From Amanita rubescens (lineage: Eukaryota > Basidiomycota > Agaricomycetes > Agaricales > Amanitaceae): a stretch of 64,000 nt of DNA. A program made the translations under genes and the position numbers. Every line of letters starts with the position of its first letter. Position 1 is the first letter of the stretch. Of this stretch, positions 1 through 9,946 are shown one piece after another. Under the pieces are notes generated by a model that saw only the letters and a list, made by a program, of their open reading frames with translations, searched no databases and was not told the origin of the DNA. The stretch lies in assembly GCA_015039365.1 (NCBI GenBank), contig WION01000064.1, positions 62,001 to 126,000 of the forward strand, given 5' to 3'.

Positions 1-736
1 CCTTCATCGTCGTGATACAGGCATGACCAGCAAAACGCATTCCACGTTTACTGAAATCTACGAAGTTTTCCGTCCACCAGCCCTCCATTTTGTCCTCATT
101 CTCCAAACCTGTGATGACAACGACGATGGGAACTTCAGATGCGCATATCATTCCAAAGAAGAGGTCGTAGTTGATTTTCACTATGTCGCGGAGACGCGAT
201 CCACGGATACAGTACACGAGAAGGCTGACGCCCTCGTATTGGAGATTCGAGACAAGTTCCTGGAGGCTTTCGATGGCACGATCTGCAGGGATGCTTCCGT
301 GCTCGCCTTCGTTGAGTCCTACGGTATCCCATAGACGGAACTTGCGAGCGCTCAATTCAACGTCATAGGGAACAGACTCGAATGTGCACCCAACCGCAGC
401 ACTGGATACGGCAGCACAAGCAGTACCAGTGATCATATTTATGAGAGAGCTTTTCCCGACACCTGTCTCCCCAAAAATGATAACATTAGGAGTTTTGTCG
501 GAGGCCCTGGGATACGCAGGAAGTAATTTTTCCCTCGTATGAGTAAGTTGATCGGCATCTCTGTGCGTTTCTCGTTCGGGAGAGCCAGAAAATCTTCTCT
601 GTGGTTCCGATTCAAGGAAAGACACTGTCCTCCGGTTTGGATGATCGGTTATGGGCTCAGGGATTGCGCCGCCCAGTCCTAGATTGTAACTAGAGTATTC
701 ATATAAGCACTGTTCAATAACTACCAGACCCCACAT
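1..736 (-). CDS. AIG1-like GTPase, minus clade, copy 1 (3' end outside window)
   Basis: Minus-strand reading frame from an ATG at 734-736 running off the left edge. About 80 residues of low-complexity N-terminus precede a G domain opening PNVIIFGETGVGKSS (G1/Walker A). A conserved Thr in GCTFES (G2), DTVG (G3) and TGLENED in the G4 position follow, then the WW pair of the family. The frame is uninterrupted in the window. The N-terminal QRRFSG resembles QRRFAS in copy 7. Its left neighbour is unseen; to the right it faces copy 2 head to head over about 770 bp. AIG1/GIMAP GTPases bind GTP and often oligomerise on membranes; no biochemical role is known here. The start could lie further upstream if a 5' exon exists. 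Confidence 0.8.
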   Translation of the reverse strand, partial: MWGLVVIEQCLYEYSSYNLGLGGAIPEPITDHPNRRTVSFLESEPQRRFSGSPERETHRDADQLTHTREKLLPAYPRASDKTPNVIIFGETGVGKSSLINMITGTACAAVSSAAVGCTFESVPYDVELSARKFRLWDTVGLNEGEHGSIPADRAIESLQELVSNLQYEGVSLLVYCIRGSRLRDIVKINYDLFFGMICASEVPIVVVITGLENEDKMEGWWTENFVDFSKRGMRFAGHACITTMK

Positions 737-1454
737 ACGAATTTTGTCTTCTACCACTAGTAGGAGTCGCAGGAGCAGACGTATCCTGCATACGCGCTGT
801 ATTAGGCACACCATCTGGCCTGGATCATTCATTCAGGCCCTGCTTTCATGATAATGAAATCTCACACACAATGTGTTTTGACGTGACGAACTCCTCCGTC
901 TCGCGGCGCTTTGCATCTTCTGTTTCAAAGGGGTGAGCGAGGAGGAGGATGTTGTTCCCGTTTGTTACAGTTTGTTAAGTAGGCACTGCGCCACTCTGTC
1001 GGTTCACCATCCGATGCGAGCAAGCACTTTGCGGCTGTGGAAAAGCTATTATGGCCGTCTGAAGTCACTAATTGCAGTGCATGGCACTGCATGTGACAGG
1101 CGAATATCACCGCATCGGTACTTGCGGATTTTTCCGAACTTATTCAATGTTCACGTATATCCATTCGGCAGGTAATAAGATTCTATCATTCTAATCTAAA
1201 TGTGAAAACAACAGTTCTTATCTCGGAAGACGCCTTTTTGATGCATACACTTACGGCACAGTGTTGAGCGCCTACAGTTCGGGCTTACGAGTCCCACCAG
1301 GTATCATAAACGTGCGGCATGACACCATTCCCAAGTCGGAGTGATCGGGGTAAACGACTCTCCGTTTCTAATGTCATATCAAGTTGACGCTCCGCATTAA
1401 TACAGCGTGACTTCCAATTGAAGTGTAGAGCCTTGAACCTTTCCCTAAACCACG
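737..1454. promoter_or_regulatory. Shared upstream region of divergent GTPase pair 1
   Basis: No gene seen. The segment separates the 5' ends of copy 1 (minus) and copy 2 (plus). It contains a stretch around 820-910 (cattcattcaggc, then cacacacaatg) that recurs in diverged form upstream of the minus-clade copies near 8155-8230, 14530-14575 and 16180-16240. This suggests the upstream DNA was duplicated with the genes. Confidence 0.5.
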
Positions 1455-1503
1455 GTGAGCGAAAATCATAATTGCCTATATTGAAGCCAAACATTACATT
1501 CAG
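1455..1503 (+). other. Predicted 49-nt 5' UTR intron of GTPase copy 2
   Basis: Donor GTGAGC at 1455, branch-like CCAAAC and acceptor TTCAG ending at 1503, three bases before the ATG at 1507. The same element, with donor GTCAG, lies at 8830-8876, 16790-16838 and 17995-18041 in the other plus-clade copies. Confidence 0.55.
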
Positions 1504-1506
1504 ATT

Positions 1507-2289
1507 ATGGCTATTCCAAACGTCATAATATTCGGAGAGACAGGAGCAGGAAAGAGCTCGCTCGTCAACTTGATCGCAGGCAGCGACGTAGCCGAAATCT
1601 CGAATCGATCAGTTGGATGCACGTTCAAGAGCACGTGCTTTACCGTCAATATGGGCGACAAGAAATTCGGCCTGTACGACACTGCTGGCTTGGACGAAGG
1701 CCAGAGTGGGACAGTCGCAAAGCACGACGCCATCGTGCAATGCTATGAGTTACTGAGAAAGCTACACAATGGGGTCAACCTTCTCATATTCTGCATGCGC
1801 GGTCCAAGAATTAAATCATCCTGCGTCCAAAACTGGCAATTGTTCTGGGATATCATTTGCCAGAGACGCATTCCCATTATATTGGCGGTAACAGGGTTGG
1901 AGAATGAAGAAAATATGGATGATTGGTGGTCGCAGAACAACGATCACTTCAGGAAGTACGAGATGTACCCAAATGGCGTGGCATGCATCACGGCAACGCG
2001 GGGAAAGAAGATGCCGTCGGGCGACTACAGATTTGGCCTGGAGTATGAAGAATCGGAGAAGAAGCTGAGGAAATTGATAGGCGAATTATATCTTGAAACC
2101 CCATGGCGAGTACCCGCCGCAGAATGGTTCACTATGATCGTCGAGACATCGTACTCGTCGGGAAAGCGCCCTAAAGAAATAAGTCAGACAAAAGAGGCTA
2201 TTGGAAGCGCGACAAGGGAGCTCGTGAGACGTGCCGAGATGACGATAGAAGAAGCCAGAGAACTGGCACGGAGATTGGATGGCATTTAA
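1507..2289 (+). CDS. AIG1-like GTPase, plus clade, copy 2 (intact)
   Basis: Uninterrupted 260-residue protein starting with ATG at 1507. G1 is GETGAGKSS at residues 10-18, G2 is likely Thr39 in GCTFKST, and G3 is DTAG at 58-61. The G4 position reads TGLENEE instead of N/TKxD, followed by the conserved WW about ten residues later, and G5-like CITATRG. The last about 50 residues are charged and helical (REL, RRAEM, EEARELARR), perhaps a coiled coil. There is no signal peptide or membrane segment. It is the only fully intact plus-clade copy here and the reference for judging the broken copies 5, 8, 9 and 10. GTP binding is likely from G1 and G3; the role is unknown. Confidence 0.9.
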   Translation: MAIPNVIIFGETGAGKSSLVNLIAGSDVAEISNRSVGCTFKSTCFTVNMGDKKFGLYDTAGLDEGQSGTVAKHDAIVQCYELLRKLHNGVNLLIFCMRGPRIKSSCVQNWQLFWDIICQRRIPIILAVTGLENEENMDDWWSQNNDHFRKYEMYPNGVACITATRGKKMPSGDYRFGLEYEESEKKLRKLIGELYLETPWRVPAAEWFTMIVETSYSSGKRPKEISQTKEAIGSATRELVRRAEMTIEEARELARRLDGI

Positions 2290-3270
2290 ACGTAACTTTT
2301 ACCCCCGCTTACTGGATGTAGAATGGTAATAGTATGCCTCTTATCTTACACCGTGTCGTCGACATACCTTTGCATTTTTCTGCATGACAATACCCCCCTA
2401 TACCACATGTCAAAAAGTCGTTCAAGAATTACTGAAAGTGCGCATACGAATCAAATGAACCTTGTGAATCGGAAACGGAAAAAGATTTTCCAAAACAAAC
2501 GCAAACATTGGAATCTAGTCCTTACGTAAGCTTTATTTGCTCATCTTTTTTTGCATGTTGGCCGCACACGCACTACAGCAATGCAACATCATATACGGAA
2601 ACAGAACCTTAAGATATCGGCGCTTCAGCGATACGAGATAATCACACAGCACTCTCGATCATCAGCAGCGTGTACATCCAACTTAAGGTTCCGTATATCC
2701 ACTAATGGTTATTGCGTGGCCTTGTTCTGAATCATAGAAGCCGGTTTCTTATTTTCTCGCGCGTCTCTAAATCATGATATCGGGTTTGATGTCATTCGGT
2801 GTCAGAATATCTCCTTTCGTTAGACGGAAGGAGAAATGGAGGTCCGCCGTCTCCTTCAAGAGTTAGGCTTTTGAAATAAACTGATGACATAGCATCCCAT
2901 GTCTTTTAATCAGCCTCTCCTTCTCCGCAATGGAGTAATCATTGTTCCCAATAATACAATGGGTAGTAAAGCGGCCGGATGGTGCAAACAGACTGAAGCA
3001 ACGCTACCCTCGCTCAGCGTTGAGACGGGAAGATGTTTGGAACTTTCAAATCGTTAAGTTGTCTACCGTGGCGTAGAACAGCCCCGGAGGAACACAAATC
3101 GTACGCGATGTCTCATCTCTTTGGTGCAGTCCCAATGAATGATTTGCTTCAGCCCCGATGGAGCACCCGACACCCCAACGCATATGCACACTACAGAGAT
3201 CGCGACCACAACCTCGGAAAGACACGAAATGTATGTAAAGTTATGTATTTATAAGGCATTGCTTGAATGA
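2290..3270. other. Intergenic, nothing recognised
   Basis: Short frames only, AT-rich in parts (2520-2960). An open frame at 3033-3254 has no family features and is not called. A 5' exon of the next gene could lie near 3291, where an ATG sits out of frame. Confidence 0.4.
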
Positions 3271-4212
3271 TTTAGTGACGATCAACAACCATGCTCCAAC
3301 GGGAGTGGCACGCAAACCTTACCCGCGCCCATAACTCCGGAAAAACAGACCACAAATCATGGCCAGAGTAGGGCGGAGAAGTTCCTTTCTGACTTTGCGG
3401 AGGGACTTCGGAGACGGATTGCCGGAGATTCTTCTGGAGCGGACCCGCCTGGTGAAGAGTCGGTGACTCTTCACCCCGAAGCCACCGACTCGGATAACAC
3501 CCCTAATGTCATCATTTTTGGGGAGACTGGTGTCGGAAAAAGCTCGCTCATCAACATGGTATCTGACACCGCATCTGCAGCCGTATCTAATGCAGCTATC
3601 GGGTGTACCTTCGAGTCTGTTCCCTATGACGTCGAATTGAGCGGTTGCAAGTACCGTCTGTGGGACACTGCAGGACTCAATGAAGGAGAGCATGGAAATG
3701 TCACTGCAGACCGTGCCATCGAGAATCTCCGAGTACTTGTCCAGGGTCTCAAAGATGGAGGTGTCGGCCTTCTCGTGTACTGCATCCGTGGTTCACGTCT
3801 CCGCGACATTGTCAAAATCAACTACGATCTCTTCTACAAGGTTATATGCGGCGGAGAAGTACCAATTGTCGTCGCCATTACAGGCTTAGAGAATGAAGAG
3901 GATATGGAGAATTGGTGGAAGGATAACGCCGAAGATTTTGATCGGCAAGGAATGAACTTTTCAGGCCACGCCTGTATTACAGCAACGAAGGGAAAGGTTA
4001 CAACGAGCGGCCAGTACATGTTCGAAGAGGAGTATAATTTATCTGTCAAGCTGGTGCAGGAGGTCATCGTCGCCCATTGTGGGAAAGGGTCGTGGACGCC
4101 AGACGGCTCGGGGTGGCTCAGAAATATTGCTGACAACATGGGACAGATGCATGCAGAGAGCGGCATCGGAATTTTGGCCCAGGATCATGGACAATGCTGG
4201 GGTAGTAGCTGA
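3271..4212 (+). CDS. AIG1-like GTPase, minus-type clade, copy 3 (5' exon not resolved)
   Basis: Open frame from 3271 to TGA at 4210-4212. The G domain begins at about 3505 with PNVIIFGETGVGKSS, then GCTFES (G2), DTAG (G3) and TGLENEE with WW. The C-terminus is short and has no membrane segment. The frame upstream of the G domain has no in-frame ATG back to the TGA at 3268-3270. The segment KFLSDFAEGLRRR (about 3379-3417) nevertheless matches RFLGDLAEELQRQ upstream of copy 6, so it is probably translated and joined to an upstream exon. It belongs by sequence to the minus-strand clade but lies on the plus strand, so it was inverted or transposed. The first exon is the main uncertainty. Confidence 0.75.
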   Translation, partial: FSDDQQPCSNGSGTQTLPAPITPEKQTTNHGQSRAEKFLSDFAEGLRRRIAGDSSGADPPGEESVTLHPEATDSDNTPNVIIFGETGVGKSSLINMVSDTASAAVSNAAIGCTFESVPYDVELSGCKYRLWDTAGLNEGEHGNVTADRAIENLRVLVQGLKDGGVGLLVYCIRGSRLRDIVKINYDLFYKVICGGEVPIVVAITGLENEEDMENWWKDNAEDFDRQGMNFSGHACITATKGKVTTSGQYMFEEEYNLSVKLVQEVIVAHCGKGSWTPDGSGWLRNIADNMGQMHAESGIGILAQDHGQCWGSS

Positions 4213-4857
4213 GCAATGTTCTCCTTTGAAATCTTTGAAATTCATATCGCATTATCCAGACATTGCCGACGGCTAACGATTGTGACGGTTACCATTCATG
4301 AGCCTCGAAAGCGGGTTAATCGATATCTCGGGCCGCTGATTTTTTCGATCTACTTCCCCCTCGCTCTCGACGCCCTCCCCATTCCTTTCCGCGAGTTTAC
4401 ATGCACTGCGTCATCGATGTAATTGATCAATGTGGCTCCGAGGACAATTCAAAAACGAAGCCGGGATCACTCAATCACGCTGGTAAATCTGGCGCCGGAT
4501 GCGTGAATTCCTTTACAACTCCTTTCTCGAATTTCAGATATCCCATGGATGTCCATAGCCATAACCACAGCTTATGTGCACTACATTTTTTCCGTTCACG
4601 TATTTCGTGTAACTATACATAACAATATACAAAAATTACAAATAGGGAAAGGAAAATACGTTGCAAATCATTAAAAGATACTAGTTTGCTGACACATGGA
4701 GTGCCATATCTCCTCCTTCTTCAGATCCAAGTTACTATACACCTCGTGTCCATGCCCGCCAAACAGACTGACGCTCGAGCCAAATCTTTTGTTCATTCCG
4801 AGTATATACTCTCGCAGGTCTTCATATGTCTTGCGACCGCCCTGAAGGATAATTGCA
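4213..4857. other. Intergenic, nothing recognised
   Basis: No supported gene. The segment lies between the 3' end of GTPase copy 3 and the 3' end of a broken minus-strand gene. Confidence 0.4.
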
Positions 4858-5540
4858 TTATACGTAAATTTCCAAATCTGAGTAGTAATGCCTTACCCTT
4901 GACCGGGGATGAAACTGATGGAGTGAAATTACTATAATGGATCCATCAATTTCCATGACCTTTGCCACCATGTCGTTGATCGCCGCTTCTCGAAGGCTAC
5001 CAATCCTATTTCTCGCTGATATAGGAATCGGAGAATGGCGCAAGAGGTAATGCCGAGTTACGAGTAGCAAGATAGTGCGTGCGAAGAAGTAGCAGTTGTA
5101 CTGCCAAAGCGTGTATTTATTGGTTTCGGGATTCTTGCAAATGGCATCGCAGACCGCGAGAATGGTATACAAGTCTGGCCTCCGATCGGAACGAAACGAC
5201 ACCTGGATCAAGGAATCCGTTTTGGCCAGGAAGAGACTTTACATTCTCGTGGGGGACGAGTGTAATGGTGTCCATTGCAGTGCAGCCTTTTGATATCGAG
5301 TCCAAATCCGCTCCTTCCACCTGCTCGCCGTTCAACGCGATAGTGGGCTCTTTCCAGCTCAACCAGGACGAACTCGTGTCTGGGTGCTTCTTTCTCCTGC
5401 CTAAGGGAGATTGAGTGGACAGTGATGTACCGTTGCTTGGAACACCATTCGAAGATGTAATCGTCTATTTGGCGTGAACACGAGAAGAGTGAGGCGGATG
5501 ATGATGATGACGAAGGAAGAATTCGGCGGAATATTGACAT
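4858..5540 (-). pseudogene. Broken basidiomycete protein with HEF...NCYFF motifs (possibly papain/LRAT-like fold)
   Basis: Three minus-strand frames must be joined to read one protein: 5540 to about 5355 ending RHEFVLVELE, about 5355 to 5225 with DTITLVPHENVKSL, then about 5225 to 4858 with YTLWQYNCYFFARTI. The order His-containing HEF, then a DTIT block, then Asn-Cys-Tyr-Phe-Phe resembles an unnamed family seen repeatedly in Agaricomycetes. An H...NC arrangement would suit a permuted papain/LRAT fold, which is my inference. The changes of frame near 5355 and 5225 have no splice sites, so at least two frameshifts are needed. It lies inside the GTPase array. Confidence 0.45.
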
Positions 5541-5652
5541 GGTTTAGCGGTAAGCCGGGATCCAGCGGTAGACCTTGAAGCTTTAATCTTCGACTCTAAA
5601 TAAGCGCCGTCATGACTCCTCGACGAGAACAAATGGTGGTTGTGTCACGGCC

Positions 5653-5919
5653 CTAAGGCAATGCCGCATGGATAGCTCCCACGCAATCAGCTTTATTGGT
5701 CAAAAAGGCTGTAATCTCTTGACAGTTCCAGAAGACGACGCCACCATCGTAAGATAGGCATACTCCGGAATAGCTTTTTGATCTTCTGACATTGACTGAT
5801 CCGCAGATATCCGAACAACCCTCCAAGTCTCGGTCAACGTAATATCGATGCCCAAAGAATGTGGTACATACCGACACTGAGGACACAGTCTTCACAGCCG
5901 CAGCCGTCTCAATGGCCAA
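5653..5919 (-). pseudogene. Possible remnant of a Cys-rich secreted protein
   Basis: A minus-strand frame with spaced cysteines (VCTTFFGHRYY, GCSDICGS, GVCLSYDGG, FWNCQ, ADCVGAI) ends at 5653. Upstream in other frames are Thr/Ser/Pro-rich pieces (GTIVTASRTPIAQGTQP at about 5970-6020, TSDTAPTFAVLVACTQP at about 6060-6115) that could be its linker. No start or signal peptide can be joined without stops. I do not recognise the family; it may be chance. Confidence 0.25.
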
Positions 5920-6730
5920 CCCAGTAGTCTCTTCAGCTACATCGTGGCTTGTGCTTCAACAATCGGTTGTGTTCCCTGAGCAATCGGAGTTCGAGAAGCT
6001 GTAACGATGGTTCCTGGCGTTGTTAAAAGAATTAACTAGTGTTTGCTTCAAGGCATGACTTCCGGCTGAGTGCACGCAACGAGAACGGCAAAGGTCGGGG
6101 CAGTGTCAGATGTTGTGATAGTAGGTTAGAGTGGCAGGTTCATCAAGGACGTCCAAGTACCCTGATCTGTATTAGCCCCTGGCTATGTGAACCTGCGATA
6201 AACTAAGAATCGGGTGTGTGGAGAGTTGGAATACCTTGACATATCATGGACCTTGTTATGGCGTCCAAGTTTCTCCTTCAAGGACGACAGAAAGAATGGT
6301 GACTCAGAGTCATTAGCGTGACCGTGACTCCCTCATACTAGCCTCCTCGGTGCTCGACGTTCCCGTCAAAGTCGTTCACGGAACAAACATCAACAAGCCT
6401 TTGTGTAATTTTATTCACACCCTAATACGAATGATGCACAGCCCCATTTAACTACGTTGCCTTATATTAAATTCTCTCAATACACTAGACATAATTTTAC
6501 AGTTTTCTTTGTCATGACGCTATGAATATATGATTCCCAATAGACCCTCTGAGCTGAAGATCAAAATTAAGTCACATGCCATGCCGAGGAAAAACCAACC
6601 GCAATCCAGGCGTCCAAAGTTCCTTCGACACAAAGAAACATACTGAGTCTTAATCGAGTCCTCCACAGCAAGAAGAATCGGGCTAAGGAGCGGAAGTACG
6701 ATGCTTATCTCGATGAAAGGTGCTAAAGCA
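5920..6730. other. Intergenic, no intact gene
   Basis: The left part may hold the decayed 5' portion of the Cys-rich frame at 5653-5919. From about 6160 to 6730 I see nothing. Confidence 0.35.
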
Positions 6731-7897
6731 CTAGTACACGGCGGCCATAATTAAACCCCCCAACAGAACCAGCCGAAGCAAGAATCGCTCCAGGAGGTAA
6801 TGTGTACATCCAGGTACTGTGTGACCATGCCCTTCTAATTCTTGTCTTGACCTCTCGTAATCGGTTTGCGGGTTAATGCTTAGAGTACTATAAGCCACGG
6901 GCTGGGCTTGATTACTGCTCCCTCCGTGACCAAGGGCTTGATTCCCGCTGCTGCTCACCGCATACATTTGTCTCATGTTCTCGACGATATTCCCAAACCA
7001 TCTCGAGCTGTCCGACTTCCAAGATGTTTCTGGGCAACAGCCAATGATGAGGTCATGAACCAACTTGACAGATTGGTTATACTCTTCTTCAAACATGTGT
7101 CGACCATCCTTCATGATTTTTCCCTTCGCCGTCGTGATACAGGTGTGGCCTGCAAAGCGCATTCCACGATCATCAAAATCCACGGCGTTATCCGTCCACC
7201 AATCCTCCATGTTGTCCTCATTCTCCAACCCCGTAACGACGATGACAATAGGGACTTGTCCTCCGCAGATAACCTTGGAGAAAATATCATAGTTGATTTT
7301 GACAATGTCTCGGAGACGTGAACCACGAATGCAGTACACGAGAAGGCTGACACCTCCGGATTGGAGATTCAGGACAAGTTCTTGGAGGCTTTCGATGGCG
7401 CGGTCTGCCGACACGTTTCCCTGCTCGCCTTCGTTGAGTCCTACGGTGTCCCACAGACGGTATTTGCGGCCGCTCAACTCGGCGTCATACGGAACGGATT
7501 CGAATGTGCACCCAACCGCAGCACTAGAGACAGAAGCACATGGAGCGCCGGTTATCATGTTAATGAGAGAGCTTTTCCCGACACCTGTTTCCCCAAAAAT
7601 GACGACGTTGGGAGCATCGTCGGCGGATTGGGTGTACGGGGGCGGAGACACTCCATTCGGAAGATCTGTAATTCTCTGCGGTACCGAGGCAGTGTTAAGG
7701 AGAGACACTGTCTCCTCGTTCAAATGATTGCTCGTGTCCTCGGAGACTACGCCGCCCGTGGGCTGCAATTCCCCAGCATGAGACTGTGATGGATCAGTGA
7801 GGATGGTAGGATGGTCACTGGCTGCCATCGAGGCCGAGTCCGGTTGTGCATGCGGTGCGGTGCTAATATAGGAATCTTGCTCAACGTCACTGTACAT
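6731..7897 (-). CDS. AIG1-like GTPase, minus clade, copy 4, with hydrophobic C-terminal tail
   Basis: Intact 388-residue protein from the ATG at 7897. A disordered N-terminus of about 98 residues (Ser/Pro/Gln/Asp rich) precedes the G domain: G1 GETGVGKS at about 102-109, GCTFES, DTVG, TGLENED and WW. After the G domain a linker leads to a hydrophobic end, HYLLERFLLRLVLLGGLIM, five residues from the stop. That could be a tail anchor, as in mammalian GIMAPs. TTGAAT just upstream of the ATG is shared with copy 7, so a 5' exon is possible. It faces the broken copy 5 head to head. It is the only member here with both an extended N-terminus and a hydrophobic tail intact. Confidence 0.88.
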   Translation of the reverse strand: MYSDVEQDSYISTAPHAQPDSASMAASDHPTILTDPSQSHAGELQPTGGVVSEDTSNHLNEETVSLLNTASVPQRITDLPNGVSPPPYTQSADDAPNVVIFGETGVGKSSLINMITGAPCASVSSAAVGCTFESVPYDAELSGRKYRLWDTVGLNEGEQGNVSADRAIESLQELVLNLQSGGVSLLVYCIRGSRLRDIVKINYDIFSKVICGGQVPIVIVVTGLENEDNMEDWWTDNAVDFDDRGMRFAGHTCITTAKGKIMKDGRHMFEEEYNQSVKLVHDLIIGCCPETSWKSDSSRWFGNIVENMRQMYAVSSSGNQALGHGGSSNQAQPVAYSTLSINPQTDYERSRQELEGHGHTVPGCTHYLLERFLLRLVLLGGLIMAAVY

Positions 7898-8829
7898 ATC
7901 ATTCAACAAATGTTTTTCGATGAATATGAAGCTTTACGTACAATTTGCGCTCGGGTGAAGTCGAGTGAGAATAGAGCTCCTGCGTCGCGGTCCCTACGAA
8001 AAAATCGGCTTCTTGATCGGGACTGAAGTATTGATTTAGGTGCTTTTTAACAAATATAAGGGGTCACTTACGATTCAGGTCGCCCCAATGTCGTAGGAGT
8101 GGACACGACATGCACACGCGCTGTAGTGCTGCCATAGGTGTCGGGTACTTCCTCACTAAATCATTTATTCAAGCATTGCACAGTAATGAAAATAGAACCT
8201 CACACACGATTCGCGTTGAGGAAGCGACTGGTTATTCTTCCATCGCGCAACGCATTCTTCCATCTTGTCAATGATGTGAGCGATGAGCGCAATGTCGTTT
8301 CCGATTCGTTAAGTAGGTTCTCCGCCCGGTAGGACGCGGAATAAAATATGCGCAGCTATGACAGCTGCGGAGAAGCTGCTGTTGAGCGCTGATATTTAAA
8401 GGGATCGATTCGTCTATGGCAGTGATGTCACGGCATTATACCTCTTTTGAACGCAAAACTATAAGCTTCAAGTTCATCCGGCGAATCCCGTGACAGATAT
8501 CAACCTACTTATCATTAACGTGCCCGCTGTCACCTACCTTATGCATTTATGTCGCATGTCGTGCACGCTGCTTCTATTCAGGCTTCTAACGGGAGAAGGT
8601 GATATCCGCACATACTTAGAACACTACGGTATTGTGTGCCCCCGGACCCACTCCCGCCGAGAAACATGAAGCTTTGAAGTCGCACAGAAAGGTGCATGGC
8701 AACGTTTTCGACTCGCGTTGCCTACGCAGCAGAAGCTGGACCTTTGAAAGGGACTTCCGTTATCTCGGGGTTAACAGCACATTAATGCAGAGTCATTCCC
8801 TGCATTGAACCTATCCCCACTCAGCCACG
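7898..8829. promoter_or_regulatory. Shared upstream region of divergent GTPase pair 2
   Basis: No gene. It separates copies 4 (minus) and 5 (plus). The stretch around 8155-8230 (atttattcaagc..., cacacacgat) resembles upstream DNA of the other minus-clade copies. The right end carries the ccacggtcag motif that begins the 5' UTR intron of copy 5. Confidence 0.45.
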
Positions 8830-8879
8830 GTCAGTGAGCATCTCATTGCCCACAGTGAAGTTAACATCACATTTAGACC

Positions 8880-9600
8880 ATGGCCACCCCAAACGTTGTA
8901 GTCTGCGGAGAGGCAGGAGCAGGAAAGAGCTCTCTCGTCAACATGATCGCAGGCGACGCCGTAGCCCAGGTTTCGAATCGCGCAGTCAGTGGGTGCACAT
9001 TCCAGAGCACGTGCTTCACCGTCAATATTGGCGACAAGCAATTCAACCTGTACGACACTAATCATTACTCCGAAGGCTAGATACCGGAGTGAACCTCCTC
9101 GTATTCTGTATGCGCAGTTCAGGATTTAGAGACTCTTGCTTCAAGAACTGGCAATCGTTCTGGGATATCATCTGCCAGAGACGTGTTCCCATCATATTGG
9201 CGGTGACGGGATTGGAAAACGAAGAGGGGATGGACAATTGGTGGACGCGGAACGAAGAGCATTTCATGACGCACGGGATGTACCCTAACGGCGTGGCATG
9301 CATGACGGCGACGAGAGGAAGGAGGAGGAGGTCCGGGGATGGCAACAACTTCGACGAGGAATACAAGGAATCGCAGGAAAAGATAACGCGAATGATAAGC
9401 AAGGTGTACTTTCGTACGCCGTGGCAGGTACCCGCATTGGAATGGTTCAAGATGATCGTCGAAGTATCGTTCCGTCTGGAAAGCACGTGCACCCTGAAGT
9501 AATAAGGCAAAGCAGAGAGGTGCTTCGGAGCGCTTTCAAGGAATTTGTGCGAGATGACGAGAGGAAGCAATTAAACTCGGGCGTAAATTGTGCGGAATCT
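8880..9600 (+). pseudogene. AIG1-like GTPase, plus clade, copy 5 (deletion pseudogene)
   Basis: Starts normally at the ATG at 8880 (GEAGAGKSS for G1) after the shared 5' UTR intron at 8830-8876. At about 9057 a net 61 bp is missing relative to copy 8, removing the G3 glycine, the switch II region and the helix after it, and shifting the frame to a stop at 9078-9080. Reading resumes in another frame at about 9089 (NLLVFCMR ... TGLENEEGMDNWW). A second shift at about 9479 drops the C-terminus. A GTPase without G3 could not cycle, so the break is convincing and does not depend on one-base errors. Confidence 0.85.
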
Positions 9601-9946
9601 GGTTGTTTACTTAGCTGAGAATGCGAGGGACCGCTGGCTTTTAATAACATATGTAAACAAAATGTCTGCAATGCACACGTCGATCAAGTACGGAGTATTT
9701 TTTTGGCAACGAAAACATATCAGATCGAAATTTATAGACGTCCAGAGGAAGCGAGCGCAGACCAATACAATTTATTCATTTCCGCTTTTGTACTATAGCT
9801 AGTCGACTTATGAACCTCTTTTCGTCCCACTTACATAAGTATAATCTCCCGACTTCTGCTATCCCCGATGAGAAGGCTCGAAATCAGGCCATTATGTGAT
9901 AACAGAGATTGTGGGAGTTGATTCAGGGTTCCGTTACGACAAGGCA
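9601..9946. other. Intergenic, nothing recognised
   Basis: Short A/T-rich spacer between broken GTPase copy 5 and the Crinkler-type gene; it presumably holds that gene's promoter. No clear TATA box stands out. Confidence 0.35.

Noticed and set aside
925..1175. Open frames in the divergent promoter region
   Set aside because: Short, without family features, and overlapping on both strands; better explained as noncoding upstream DNA.
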